This document shows, in pieces, positions 25,136 through 34,651 of a DNA stretch of 40,768 nt. A program made the position numbers and the translations under genes. The notes beneath the pieces were generated by a model, which worked only from the letters and a program-made list of their open reading frames with translations, was not told the DNA's origin and made no database searches. The stretch is from NCBI GenBank assembly GCA_949297215.1, contig CASFRV010000016.1, positions 1 to 40,768 on the forward strand, written 5' to 3'. The DNA is from an uncultured Bacteroidales bacterium (GTDB lineage Bacteria > Bacteroidota > Bacteroidia > Bacteroidales > Bacteroidaceae). The number at the start of each line of letters is the position of its first letter. The first letter of the stretch is position 1.

Positions 25136-27991
25136 TTATTGCTGCGCGGGCTGTTTTTCGGTGAGGTCGGTGGGCTGCATGACGACGGTCACGCAGTTGC
25201 CGTTCTTCAGCACGACGTCTTTCAGGAACTTCTGAATGTCTTTCGAACTGAGCTTTTTGACGAGCTCCTCAAAGCCTGTGCGCTCGTCGTAGCCCCAAAC
25301 GCTCTTCGAAACGATGAGGCTCTGCCAGTAGGCGTTCTTGCGCTGGTTGTCGGCGAAGGTTTTGAGTTCGTATTCCTTGATTTTCTGCAATTCTTCGTCG
25401 GTCACTCCGTTCTTGGCCACCTCGTCGATGCCCTGCTTCATGAGCAGGAGGGCCGAGTCGCACTTGGCGGGCTGTGCGGGCACGCTGATGTAGAGGGCAT
25501 ACTGGTCGCGCATGCCGAAGGTCACCTGCGCTTGTGCGCCCACGGTGTAGGCCAGACCGGCGTCCTCGCGGATGCTCTTCAGGTAGCGGCTTTCGAGCAC
25601 CTGCCCCAGGGCGTCGGCTACGACGCTCTTGGCCAGCGAATAGTCGGTCGTGCCCGTCCACATTTGCTGGATGTTGGCCTTGGGCGTTTCCATCTGGCGG
25701 CGGAAGCTGTTGGTCACGGTGCCTTTGCGCGGGAAGACGTTCACCTTGTCGTACATCTCGCGCTTGCCTGCCGAGGGGATCGAGGCGATGTACTGCTCGG
25801 TGAAGGCGCGCAGCGAGTCGACGTTGAAGTTGCCCGTAAAGTAGAAGTCGAAGTCGGAAGCCGACTGGAAGCGCTCCTGCCAGATGCGGCGGATGGTCTG
25901 GTAGTCGACCTTGTCGAGGTCGGCCAGCTTGAGGTTGTTGATGACGCGCGGGTTATGGTTGAAGAGGGTGGCGCTCACCGAGTCGGAGAAGGCCGTCATG
26001 GGGTCTTTCTCGGCGTTTTCGAGCTGGGTGCGCAGCATGGCCATGCCGTTGTTGAAGGCGTCGGTGTCGTTGGCCGGCTGCTGGAAGCGCAGATAAGTGA
26101 GCTCGAAGAGCGTGCGCAGGTCTTTGGGCGTCGACTGCCCGGCGAGCGTCTCAGAGAAGTTGCTGAGCGAGGGATAAACGGCGGCCTGCTTGCCTGCCAA
26201 GGCCTTTTCGAGCTCGACGGAGGTGAAGTTGCCCGTACCCGTCACCATGGCGGTGAAGCCCAGCAGGTGGGCGTTGACGAGGTCTTCCTGCTTAATCTTC
26301 GAAAGACCGCCGAAGCTGCGTGCCGACATGAGCACCTCGCTGTCGTTGAAGTCGGTCTGGCGCCAGTAGACGCGGGCGCCGTTCGAGAGCGTCCAGCAGG
26401 TGTAGCCGAAGTCGTCCTTGGCCTCGCTCACGATGGAGCCTTTCTTGGGCAGCCCGGGCACGAGGGGCTCGTTCTTCACATTGTCGACGTAGGCCGTCAG
26501 TTCGGCCTTTTCGGCGGCGGCGATGGCCTGCTTGAAGCTGTCGGCCGTGGGGATGGCCACGCCCTCTTTGTCGGGATACATGGCCAGGAAGACGAAGTTA
26601 GTGTCCTTTGAGGCGGTCATTTCGCCAAACACCTGCGAGATGACGTCGGCGCTGATGGCGGGAGCCAGCTGCTTGTAGATGTTCACCTCGGTGGTGATGT
26701 CGGGGATGGGCAGGTTGTCGAGGAAGTGGCGCACGTATTGCGGCACGTAGAAGTCGTTGCGCTGCTTCGTGCGGTTCTGGTAAATCTTGTCCATCTGGCT
26801 GAGGAACTCCTCGCGCGAGCGGATGAGCTCCGTGGCGGTAAAGCCGAAGCGGTCGGCGCGCTCCACCTCCTGCATGACGGCCTTGACGGCCTCGGCATCC
26901 TGGCCGGGCTTGGGCAGGACGACGAGCGTGAAGGCGTCCATCGTCTTGCTGAGCAGGTAGGAGCCGTCCTGGCAGCCGGCGTAGATGAAGGGGCAGGAAG
27001 CCTCCTGGCTCAGTTCGCCCAGGCGGGCGTTGAGCATCGAGGCAGCCATCTGCGTCATGTACCGGTAGCCGAAGAAAGCCATCGTGCCGCGCAGCTCCAC
27101 GGGCATGGGCTCGTGCTTGAACATCATTCGGATGACGTTCTGCTGCTGTTCCTTGTCCTTGTCGATGACGTAGATGGGCTCGTTGTTGGCGGGCACGGGA
27201 TACGTTTCGTAGGCAGCCGCGTTCTGCGGCATTTCGATGGGGCCGAAGATGCGCTTCACGGCAGCTTCCACCTGGTCGACGTCGATGTCGCCCACGACGA
27301 TGATGCCTTGCAGGTCGGGGCGGTACCATTTTTCATAATAGGCGCGCAAGGCCTCGGGCTTGAAGTTGTCGACCACCTCCATCAGGCCGATGGGGTAGCG
27401 GTGGCCGTACTTGGAGCCGGGATAGAGCGCGGGCAGGTTGCGCTCGAAGATGCGTCCCGAGGCGTCGGAGCGCAGGCGCCACTCTTCGTGGATGACACCG
27501 CGTTCCTTGTCGATTTCTTTCGGGTCGAGCGTGAGGCCGTCGGCCCAGTCGTGCAGGATGAGCAGGCACGAGTCGACGTTCTGGGGCGTCACGGGCACGT
27601 CGTCGATGTTGTACACCGTCTCGTCGGTCGATGTGTAGGCGTTCAGGTTGACGCCGAACTTGACTCCGATGCTTTCGCAGTACTTGATGAGGCGGTCGCC
27701 GGGAAAGTTGTCGGTGCCGTTGAAGCACATGTGTTCCAGGAAGTGGGCCAGGCCGCGCTGCGAGTCGTCCTCCTGCACGGAGCCCACTTTCTGCGCGATG
27801 TAGAAGTTGGCCCGGTTTTCAGGCAGGGCGTTGTGGCGGATGTAGTAGGTCAGTCCGTTGGGCAGCTTGCCGTAGCGGATGGCCGTGTCCATGGGCACCT
27901 GCGGCACCTGGGGCATCTGTTGCGCCGTCGTGCGCAGTGCGGGCACGAGGGCCAGCGCAACGAGCAGCAGCAACGCTTTGCATTTTTTCAT
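25136..27991 (-). CDS. M16-family zinc metallopeptidase, secreted
   Basis: 951 residues, two-lobed pitrilysin/insulinase-type enzyme. A signal peptide spans about residues 1-24 (ALLLLVALALVPALRTTAQ). The inverted zinc motif HxxEH is H83-F-L-E86-H87, with the third ligand probably E163 in IDKERGVIHEE, so the N-terminal half is catalytic. The second half (about 490-940) has the inactive M16 fold. Such proteins act in the periplasm on peptides or misfolded fragments; substrate unknown. Single-gene unit with its own promoter and terminator. Confidence 0.95.
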   Translation of the reverse strand: MKKCKALLLLVALALVPALRTTAQQMPQVPQVPMDTAIRYGKLPNGLTYYIRHNALPENRANFYIAQKVGSVQEDDSQRGLAHFLEHMCFNGTDNFPGDRLIKYCESIGVKFGVNLNAYTSTDETVYNIDDVPVTPQNVDSCLLILHDWADGLTLDPKEIDKERGVIHEEWRLRSDASGRIFERNLPALYPGSKYGHRYPIGLMEVVDNFKPEALRAYYEKWYRPDLQGIIVVGDIDVDQVEAAVKRIFGPIEMPQNAAAYETYPVPANNEPIYVIDKDKEQQQNVIRMMFKHEPMPVELRGTMAFFGYRYMTQMAASMLNARLGELSQEASCPFIYAGCQDGSYLLSKTMDAFTLVVLPKPGQDAEAVKAVMQEVERADRFGFTATELIRSREEFLSQMDKIYQNRTKQRNDFYVPQYVRHFLDNLPIPDITTEVNIYKQLAPAISADVISQVFGEMTASKDTNFVFLAMYPDKEGVAIPTADSFKQAIAAAEKAELTAYVDNVKNEPLVPGLPKKGSIVSEAKDDFGYTCWTLSNGARVYWRQTDFNDSEVLMSARSFGGLSKIKQEDLVNAHLLGFTAMVTGTGNFTSVELEKALAGKQAAVYPSLSNFSETLAGQSTPKDLRTLFELTYLRFQQPANDTDAFNNGMAMLRTQLENAEKDPMTAFSDSVSATLFNHNPRVINNLKLADLDKVDYQTIRRIWQERFQSASDFDFYFTGNFNVDSLRAFTEQYIASIPSAGKREMYDKVNVFPRKGTVTNSFRRQMETPKANIQQMWTGTTDYSLAKSVVADALGQVLESRYLKSIREDAGLAYTVGAQAQVTFGMRDQYALYISVPAQPAKCDSALLLMKQGIDEVAKNGVTDEELQKIKEYELKTFADNQRKNAYWQSLIVSKSVWGYDERTGFEELVKKLSSKDIQKFLKDVVLKNGNCVTVVMQPTDLTEKQPAQQ

Positions 27992-28146
27992 ACGCTTTGA
28001 GTTTTTTGGTTGGATATGGTTTGTTTTTTCTTTTCTGCTTCCGTTTGTCGTGGTGAGCGCCCATGGTGGCCTCGCAGCGCCGCGCGCAGAGGACGTGGCA
28101 GGGCCGTGAAAGCTGACAATCGTCTTGTTTTCAGGCGCTCAATCGC

Positions 28147-28154
28147 GCAAAAGT
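28147..28154 (-). promoter_or_regulatory. M16 peptidase -7 box
   Basis: Minus strand TACTTTTG, 155 nt before the start codon. The rest of the 413-bp gap to the next gene shows no further gene; it is A/G-rich around 28195-28240. Confidence 0.5.
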
Positions 28155-28343
28155 ACGCAAAATGCCGGTATTGCCCAACTTTTTGCCCGTGAAAGAGGAC
28201 AAAAGAAAGGAAGAAAAAGGTTTATTTCGCGTGCAGACGGAGAGAAAGCCCATGCGCGGCAGTTTTTCCGCGACGTTGACGGCGTGCGGAAGCCGCTGCC
28301 GGCAGCCCCATCCGGCCCCCATGCAGTTTTTTTCGGTGTTTAA

Positions 28344-28375
28344 TTTGAAATTATGCACGGAAAACATTATGTTTG
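28344..28375 (+). promoter_or_regulatory. Complete Bacteroidetes promoter for the AAA ATPase gene
   Basis: TTTG at 28344-28347, 20-bp spacer, TATGTTTG at 28368-28375: the best -33/-7 pair in the window, 29 nt before the ATG. Confidence 0.75.
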
Positions 28376-28404
28376 CGCTGCATAATAATTAGAAAGGGGA
28401 ATTC

Positions 28405-29778
28405 ATGAAATTTGTCGACAGATCGGACGAGACTTTACGCCTGAAAACAGCGCTTTCGCGCGACAGATCAGCATTGGTGGTGGTATATGGGCGGAGAAGA
28501 ATAGGCAAATCGTGCCTTATCAAGCGGGTATTGACCGACGAAGATGTCTATTTTCTGGCTGACCGTTCCGAAGAACAGCACCAGCGGTCGCTGTTGGCAA
28601 AGGTGGTTGCGACGGTGCTGCCCGACTTTGACAAGCTGACATACCCAGACTGGGAGTCGCTGTTGAGGGCCGTGAACTATCGGGCCGACAAACGTTTCAC
28701 GTTGTGTCTGGACGAGTTTCCTTATCTGGTGGACCAAGCCTCGGAGCTGCCTTCTGTGATTCAGAAACTGGTCGATGAGAAGTCTTTGAAATATAACATA
28801 GTGGTTTGCGGCTCGTCGCAGAACATGATGTACGGACTGTTCATGGATGCAGCGTCGCCTCTCTACGGACGGGCAGATGTCATCATGAAATTGTCGCCCA
28901 TTCGCATACCTTATATGATGGAAGCGTTGAAAATCGACGCCGGGGCTGCCGTTGAGGAGTATGCCGTGTGGGGTGGCGTTCCCCGTTATTGGGAGTTGAG
29001 GGAATATTGCCCGTCATTGACAGATGCATTGTGGCAAAATGTTTTTTCCGTGAACGGAACGCTTTATGAGGAGCCTATAAAACTCTTTCAGGACGACGTG
29101 AAAGACATAGTGAAGACGTCGACCATAATGTCGTACGTCGGGTATGGCGTCAACCGTTTGTCTGAGATAGCGGCGCGTTGCAACGAACCGACCACCAACC
29201 TCTCGCGCCCGTTGAAGAAACTCGTCGATTTGGGCTTTCTGCACCGTGAAACACCTTTCGGGGCTGACGAAAAGAGCACGAAAAAGAGCTTGTATAAAAT
29301 TGAAGACCCGTTTATGGCTTTCTATTATCGCTTTGTCGTGCCCAACCGTTCGTTTATTGAGCTGGACCGCCATCTTCCGATAGAGCAAGCTCTGAATTTT
29401 CATTTTCAAGAGTACGTGAGCATGCAATGGGAGAATATATGCCGAAATGCTGTTACGGGAAACCAAGTGAACGGGGTCTTATATGGCAAGGCAGGACGTT
29501 GGTGGGGATCTGTACTCAATGAAAATAAAAATATCGAACAGGTTGAGCTCGATGTGGTGGCTGAATCGGTCGATAAGAAGCATTTGCTGGTGGGCGAATG
29601 CAAATGGACGGTGCAGGAAAACGGGAGACAGCTCACCGCAGCTCTGCTCCGTAAGGCACAACTGTTGCCCTTTGCCAGCAAACATACCATTGTGCCGGTG
29701 CTCTTCCTCAAAAACAAGCCCAATGAAGACATGGGCAACGTCATGCTGCCGGCCGACGTGGTGAGGCTGGCGGAGTAG
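28405..29778 (+). CDS. AAA ATPase with C-terminal DUF234 domain
   Basis: 457 residues. Walker A GRRRIGKS at 29-36, Walker B LCLDEFPYL, sensor-like VVCGSSQNMM; then a winged-helix segment (LSEIAARCNEPTTNLSRPLKKLVDLGFLHRE) and a C-terminal DUF234 part with a PD-(D/E)xK-like ELDVVAES...VGECKW. This architecture is common in Bacteroidales and archaea, with no established role; the ECK motif suggests a nuclease-like fold. The gene is visibly less GC-rich than its neighbours, stands alone with its own promoter, and may have been acquired by transfer. Confidence 0.88.
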   Translation: MKFVDRSDETLRLKTALSRDRSALVVVYGRRRIGKSCLIKRVLTDEDVYFLADRSEEQHQRSLLAKVVATVLPDFDKLTYPDWESLLRAVNYRADKRFTLCLDEFPYLVDQASELPSVIQKLVDEKSLKYNIVVCGSSQNMMYGLFMDAASPLYGRADVIMKLSPIRIPYMMEALKIDAGAAVEEYAVWGGVPRYWELREYCPSLTDALWQNVFSVNGTLYEEPIKLFQDDVKDIVKTSTIMSYVGYGVNRLSEIAARCNEPTTNLSRPLKKLVDLGFLHRETPFGADEKSTKKSLYKIEDPFMAFYYRFVVPNRSFIELDRHLPIEQALNFHFQEYVSMQWENICRNAVTGNQVNGVLYGKAGRWWGSVLNENKNIEQVELDVVAESVDKKHLLVGECKWTVQENGRQLTAALLRKAQLLPFASKHTIVPVLFLKNKPNEDMGNVMLPADVVRLAE

Positions 29779-29823
29779 GCGAGGAGAGCAGCTGCGCAAA
29801 AAGTGTTAATACGGACGAAAAGC

Positions 29824-29854
29824 TTTCGGGGGCGGGCGGAATGTGTTATTTTTG
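29824..29854 (+). promoter_or_regulatory. Promoter of the ftsX operon
   Basis: TATTTTTG at 29847-29854 with a TTTC at 29824-29827, 19 bp upstream, as a -33-like element. Leader about 75 nt. Confidence 0.6.
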
Positions 29855-29933
29855 TGCAAATTTACGCGTAATGTATCTCAACGGACCGGCGCAGGCCGCG
29901 CACGGCCCGTGCTTACACCTTATATAATATATA

Positions 29934-30806
29934 ATGGCCAAGAAGAAAAAACGGACGGGCGGCGGCTTCGACACCGTTACCTCGTGCATCAGCATCGCGC
30001 TGGTGCTTATTCTGTTGGGAACGGTGGTGTTCACCGTGACGTTTGCCAACGGCCTGAGCCGCAACCTGCGCGAAAACATACCCGTCGAGGTATTGCTTTC
30101 CGACAGCATCCCGGCAGCCGAGGCCGTGCGCCTGCAAGCCTCGCTCAGGCAGCAGCCCTTTGTCAAGGAAATCCATTACATATCGAAAGAGAAGGCCACG
30201 GCCGAGATGGCCAAGGCCCTCGACGGCAGCCCGGCCGACTTTTTGGGCACCAGCCCCATACCGGCCGAGTTTGAGCTCTATCTGAACGCCGACTATGCCA
30301 ACAGCGACAGCCTGGCCCACTACATGCCGCTCGTCAGGCAACGCGCCTTCGTGACCGACGTGGTCTACCCGAAAGACACGCTGGGCGACATGGACTATGC
30401 CCTGGCCATCGGCAGCCTCGTGCTGCTCACGGTGGCCGTGCTCATGGCCTTCGTTTCCTTTTCCCTTATCAACAATACGATGCGCATGAGCGTCTATGCG
30501 CGGCGCTACACCATCCACAGCATGAAGCTCGTGGGAGCCAAGTGGCGCTTCATCCGCCGGCCGTTCATGTGGCGCGCCTTTGGCATCGGGCTGACGGCCT
30601 CGCTGCTGGCCTGCGCCGTGCTGGCGGGCGGCATGTATCTGCTCGTGGGGCTCGACGTCTACGTGAGTGCGCTGGTGACGCCCCTGGTGGCGGGCGCCAC
30701 GCTGGGCAGCGTCGTTGTGGCCGGCCTGGCCCTGACGATGCTTTGCGCCTTTTTCTCCGTCAACAAGCACCTGCGCATGACGGGCGGCCAGGTCTTCCTG
30801 AAATAA
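29934..30806 (+). CDS. ftsX: Cell division ABC-transporter-like permease FtsX
   Basis: 290-residue inner-membrane protein; with the ATPase FtsE it activates septal peptidoglycan hydrolases. One N-terminal membrane segment (about residues 14-37), a periplasmic loop (about 40-160), then three membrane segments in the FtsX C-terminal domain, including SFSLINNTMRMSVYARRYTIHSMKLVGAKWRFIRRPF. The start MAKKKKRTGGG is positively charged. ftsE is not in the window, as often in Bacteroidetes. First gene of a six-gene run. Confidence 0.93.
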   Translation: MAKKKKRTGGGFDTVTSCISIALVLILLGTVVFTVTFANGLSRNLRENIPVEVLLSDSIPAAEAVRLQASLRQQPFVKEIHYISKEKATAEMAKALDGSPADFLGTSPIPAEFELYLNADYANSDSLAHYMPLVRQRAFVTDVVYPKDTLGDMDYALAIGSLVLLTVAVLMAFVSFSLINNTMRMSVYARRYTIHSMKLVGAKWRFIRRPFMWRAFGIGLTASLLACAVLAGGMYLLVGLDVYVSALVTPLVAGATLGSVVVAGLALTMLCAFFSVNKHLRMTGGQVFLK

Positions 30807-30821
30807 ACAAGACAAAACGAT

Positions 30822-31085
30822 ATGACAGACAAACGAAACTTTGCGTTCGACCGCACCAACTTCATCCTGCTGGCGGCGGGCATGGCCGTCGTTGTGGTGG
30901 GCATGCTGCTCATGGCGGGCTCAGGCTCCGACGTGGAGCATTTCAACCCCGAAATATTCAGTGCCCGCCGCATCAAGGTGGCTCCTCTGGTGAGCCTCGC
31001 GGGCTATGTGTTCATGGTCTATGCCATCTTGCGGAAACCCCGTGGGCATAAGGAAACAGTCGACAGCCAAAAACTTGAAGCATGA
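30822..31085 (+). CDS. DUF3098 membrane protein
   Basis: 87 residues with two predicted membrane segments (about 15-33 and 57-73) and the family's N-terminal FAFDRTNFILL motif. DUF3098 proteins lie between ftsX and uppP in many Bacteroidetes; function unknown, presumably envelope-related. Its TGA overlaps the uppP ATG (ATGA), so the two are translationally coupled. Confidence 0.9.
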   Translation: MTDKRNFAFDRTNFILLAAGMAVVVVGMLLMAGSGSDVEHFNPEIFSARRIKVAPLVSLAGYVFMVYAILRKPRGHKETVDSQKLEA

Positions 31086-31921
31086 CGTGGATTGAAACCA
31101 TCATCATCGCCATCGTCGAGGGTTTGACGGAGTTTCTCCCCGTTTCCTCGACGGGCCACATGATCATCACCCAGGGCCTGCTGGGCATGGAGAGCACGCC
31201 CTTTGTGAAAGCCTTCACCGTTATCATCCAGTTTGGCGCCATTCTCTCGGTGGTGTGCCTCTATTGGCGCAAGTTCTTCTATCCCGAGACGATGCGCACG
31301 CGGGGCTACACGTGGTGGCAGGCCGTGAGCCGTTTCTACGGGCTGCTCATCGTGGGCATCATCCCGGCCGTCGTGCTGGGCTTCACGTTCAACGATTTCA
31401 TCGAGTCGAACCTGGGCAACGTGACGCTCGTGGCCGTGATGCTCATCGTGGGCGGCGTGTTCATGCTCTTCTGCGATCGGCTGTTCAACAAGGGATCGGA
31501 GAGCACGCCCATGACGCCTCGCCGCGCCTTCATCGTGGGTCTGTTCCAGTGCATCAGCATGATACCGGGAGTGTCGCGCTCGATGGCCACCATAGTGGGC
31601 GGCATGCAGCAGAAGCTCACGCGCAAGGCCGCAGCCGAGTTTTCGTTCTTTCTGGCCGTGCCGACGATGTTTGGCGCCACCTGCCTTGAAACCTACAAGC
31701 TCGTGGCCCACGGCGACGGCAACATACTGATGGAAGGCAACAACCTGTGGCTGCTCATCTTGGGCAGCGTGGTGGCCTTCGTCGTGGCCGTGGCTGCCAT
31801 CAAGTTCTTCATCGGCTACGTGGCTCGCTACGGCTTTGTGGCTTTTGGCTGGTACCGCATCGTCGTGGGTGCCCTCATCCTCGTGCTCGGCGCCTGTGGC
31901 TACGAGCTTACCATGGAATAA
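31082..31921 (+). CDS. uppP: Undecaprenyl-diphosphate phosphatase UppP/BacA
   Basis: 279-residue integral membrane enzyme that dephosphorylates undecaprenyl diphosphate to regenerate the lipid carrier for peptidoglycan and O-antigen; overexpression confers bacitracin resistance. The family motif EGLTEFLPVSSTGH is at about residues 14-27, and the second motif PGVSRSMATI at about 163-172. Length and motifs are standard. Confidence 0.97.
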   Translation: MTWIETIIIAIVEGLTEFLPVSSTGHMIITQGLLGMESTPFVKAFTVIIQFGAILSVVCLYWRKFFYPETMRTRGYTWWQAVSRFYGLLIVGIIPAVVLGFTFNDFIESNLGNVTLVAVMLIVGGVFMLFCDRLFNKGSESTPMTPRRAFIVGLFQCISMIPGVSRSMATIVGGMQQKLTRKAAAEFSFFLAVPTMFGATCLETYKLVAHGDGNILMEGNNLWLLILGSVVAFVVAVAAIKFFIGYVARYGFVAFGWYRIVVGALILVLGACGYELTME

Positions 31922-31932
31922 ACCCGCGCGGC

Positions 31933-32649
31933 ATGAACTTTCTGGCAGGACAGGTGCTGGCTTTCGACAAGCCGCTGGGCATGACGAGCTTCGGCCTCGT
32001 GGCTAAGGTGCGCTGGCTCCTCACGCGCCGCATGGGCGGCCGCAAGATCAAGGTGGGCCACGCCGGCACGCTCGATCCCCTGGCCACGGGCGTGGTGCTG
32101 CTCTGCACGGGCCGCGCCACGAAGCGCATCGAAGAGCTGCAAGGCGGCGTCAAGGAGTACACAGCCACGCTTCGGCTGGGCGCCACAACGCCCAGTTTCG
32201 ACCTGGAACACCCGGTGGACGCCACCTATCCCGCCACTCATATCGACGAAGAGGCCTTGCGCCGCGTGCTCGCCACGTTCGAGGGCGATGTCATGCAGGT
32301 GCCGCCCGCGTTTTCGGCCTGCAAGGTCGAGGGGCGCCGCGCCTACGACATGGCCCGTCGCGGCGAGGACGTCAGCCTGCGCGCCAAACCCGTGCGCATC
32401 GACTGCATTGAGTTGCTGGCCTTCCGCCCGGGCGACATGCCCGAGGCCGATCTGCACATCGTCTGCGGCAAAGGCACCTACATACGCTCGCTGGCCCGCG
32501 ACATCGGCCTTGCGCTCGACAGCGGTGCCCATCTCACGGCCCTGCGCCGCACGCGGGTGGGCTGCTATGCCGAGGCCGACTGCTTTACCCTTGAAACGTT
32601 TGAAACGTGGCTCGAAGCCCAGGACGTCGAGACGGAACTGCCCGCCTGA
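31933..32649 (+). CDS. truB: tRNA pseudouridine-55 synthase
   Basis: Makes pseudouridine 55 in the T-loop of elongator tRNAs. 238 residues from the ATG at 31933; a longer open frame overlaps uppP. The catalytic Asp is in KVGHAGTLDPLATGVV, followed by PPAFSACKVEGRRAYDMAR and GTYIRSLARDIG. The C-terminal PUA-like extension is short, as usual in Bacteroidetes. 11 nt after uppP. Confidence 0.97.
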   Translation: MNFLAGQVLAFDKPLGMTSFGLVAKVRWLLTRRMGGRKIKVGHAGTLDPLATGVVLLCTGRATKRIEELQGGVKEYTATLRLGATTPSFDLEHPVDATYPATHIDEEALRRVLATFEGDVMQVPPAFSACKVEGRRAYDMARRGEDVSLRAKPVRIDCIELLAFRPGDMPEADLHIVCGKGTYIRSLARDIGLALDSGAHLTALRRTRVGCYAEADCFTLETFETWLEAQDVETELPA

Positions 32650-32694
32650 GGCCCCGCTGCGCCTGACGCCCGCACCACATAAGACAAGGAAAAT

Positions 32695-33747
32695 ATGAAA
32701 CTCTCACAATTCAAGTTCAAGCTCCCCGAGGAGAAAATTGCGAAATATCCCGCGCCCCACCGCGACGAGTGCCGCATGATGGTGCTCCATCGCAAGACGG
32801 GCGACATCGAACACAAAATGTTCAAGGAGGTGCTCGACTATTTCGACGAGCATGACGTTTTTGTATTCAACGACACCAAGGTGTTTCCCGCCCGCCTCTA
32901 TGGCAACAAGGAAAAGACGGGTGCGCGCATCGAGGTGTTTCTGCTGCGGGAGCTCAACCGCGAGCTGCGCCTGTGGGACGTGCTGGTCGACCCCGCCCGC
33001 AAGATACGCATCGGCAACAAGCTCTACTTTGGCGAGGACAACTCCATCGTGGCCGAGGTGATCGACAACACGACGAGCCGCGGCCGTACGCTGCGCTTCC
33101 TCTACGATGGCGACCACGAAGAGTTTAAGAAAAATCTTTATGCCTTGGGCGAGGCGCCCGTTCCCCGCTTCATTGGCCGCGAGTCGGAGCCGCGCGATTT
33201 CGAGGACTTCCAGTGCATCTTTGCCCGCCACGAAGGCGCCGTCACGGCCCCCACGGCCGGCCTCCACTTCTCGCGCGAAATCATGAAGCGCATGGAGATC
33301 AAAGGCATCGACTTCGCTTTCATCACCCTTCACTGCGGTCTGGGCAACTTCCGCAACACCGACGTGGAAGACCTCACCAAACACAAGATGGACTCCGAGC
33401 AAATGTTTGTCGAGGAGGAGTGTTGCAACATTGTGAACCGTGCCAAGGACGCCGAGCACAAGATTTGCGCCGTGGGCACCACCGTGCAGCGCGCGCTCGA
33501 AGCCTGCGTAGGCACCGACAGCCGCATCAAGCCCTTCGAAGGCTGGACCAACAAGTTCATTTTCCCGCCCTACGATTTCTCGGTGGCCGATGCCATGCTC
33601 TCCAACTTCCATCTGCCTTACTCCACACTGCTGATGCTCACGTCGGCCTTCGGTGGTTACGACTATACGATGCACGCCTACGACGTGGCGCTCAAAGAGG
33701 ACTATCGCTTTGGGCCTTACGGCGACGTCATGCTCCTTGTCGACTGA
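32695..33747 (+). CDS. queA: S-adenosylmethionine:tRNA ribosyltransferase-isomerase
   Basis: 350-residue queuosine-biosynthesis enzyme transferring a ribosyl group from SAM onto preQ1-modified tRNA to give epoxyqueuosine. Recognised by N-terminal [39 protein letters not shown] and the C-terminal FIFPPYDF...[15 protein letters not shown]. Full length. 45 nt after truB and 4 nt before folK. Confidence 0.97.
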   Translation: MKLSQFKFKLPEEKIAKYPAPHRDECRMMVLHRKTGDIEHKMFKEVLDYFDEHDVFVFNDTKVFPARLYGNKEKTGARIEVFLLRELNRELRLWDVLVDPARKIRIGNKLYFGEDNSIVAEVIDNTTSRGRTLRFLYDGDHEEFKKNLYALGEAPVPRFIGRESEPRDFEDFQCIFARHEGAVTAPTAGLHFSREIMKRMEIKGIDFAFITLHCGLGNFRNTDVEDLTKHKMDSEQMFVEEECCNIVNRAKDAEHKICAVGTTVQRALEACVGTDSRIKPFEGWTNKFIFPPYDFSVADAMLSNFHLPYSTLLMLTSAFGGYDYTMHAYDVALKEDYRFGPYGDVMLLVD

Positions 33748-33751
33748 CGTC

Positions 33752-34651
33752 ATGCCGCTGCTCTACATCAGTTTGGGCGCCAACACCGGCAGCCGTGCCG
33801 CGACGTTGCGCCTTGCCCTTGAAGCACTCGACCGACGGCTGGGCCGTCGCGTCGGGTGCTCTTCGTTTTACGAGACGGAGCCCGTAGGTTTCGCCTCGCC
33901 CCACAAGTTTCTCAACGCCGCGGCGGCCTACGAGACGGAGCTCACGCCGCGCCAGTTGCTGTGCGTCACGCAGGAGGTGGAGCGCCAGCTGGGCCGCACG
34001 TCGAAGAGCCGCGACGGACGCTATGCCGACCGCCCCATCGACATCGACCTGCTCATGCTCGACGGCGTCGTGCTCAGCGAGCCCGACCTCTGCCTGCCCC
34101 ATCCCGCCATGGCCGGGCGCCGCTTCGTGCTCGAACCCTTGGCCGAGATAGCCCCCGAGGCCTTGCACCCCACCGAGGGCGTCAGCGTGGCCGAGCTCCT
34201 CAGGCGGCTCAACCGCCCTCGCATCGACCGGGCCGACGCACCGACGGACGAGCTGCTCGCCGCCGTCAACCGCCTGTTGCCCCAGCTCAGCGCCAAGGCC
34301 CGTCCCCTCGACGCCACCGCATTGGCCGCCCTGCTGGCGCGCGAGGCGACGCACCTCTACACCGCGGCCGACGAGCAGGGCACCCTTTGCGGCATGGCCA
34401 CGCTCTGCCTCTGCTCCTCGCCCACGGGCACCAAGGCCTGGCTCGAAGACGTCGTGGTCGATGCCTCCTGCCGCGGCCGCGGCTATGCCCGTGCCCTGGT
34501 GGAGCACATCATAAAAGAGGCCGCGCGCTTGGGAGCGAAGGCCCTTTGTCTTACGTCGCGCCCAGCCCGCAGGGCAGCCAACGCGCTTTATGTTTCCATG
34601 GGGTTCGAACGGAGGGAAACGAACGTTTATCAATTGAAAATTGACAATTGA
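33752..34651 (+). CDS. folK: FolK (HPPK) fused to a GNAT acetyltransferase
   Basis: 299 residues in two domains. Residues 1-155 are 6-hydroxymethyl-7,8-dihydropterin pyrophosphokinase (folate synthesis), with SLGANTGSR and the signature DRPIDIDLLMLD at 93-104. Residues ~167-299 are a complete GNAT domain: NRLLPQLSAKARPLD at the start, the beta-strand TKAWLEDVVVDASCRG, acetyl-CoA loop RGRGYA at 241-246, and LTSRPARRAANALYVSMGFERRETNVYQL. Most FolK proteins are single-domain. The last codons (QLKIDN) and the stop come from AATTGACA repeat sequence. Acetylation substrate unknown. Confidence 0.92.
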   Translation: MPLLYISLGANTGSRAATLRLALEALDRRLGRRVGCSSFYETEPVGFASPHKFLNAAAAYETELTPRQLLCVTQEVERQLGRTSKSRDGRYADRPIDIDLLMLDGVVLSEPDLCLPHPAMAGRRFVLEPLAEIAPEALHPTEGVSVAELLRRLNRPRIDRADAPTDELLAAVNRLLPQLSAKARPLDATALAALLAREATHLYTAADEQGTLCGMATLCLCSSPTGTKAWLEDVVVDASCRGRGYARALVEHIIKEAARLGAKALCLTSRPARRAANALYVSMGFERRETNVYQLKIDN

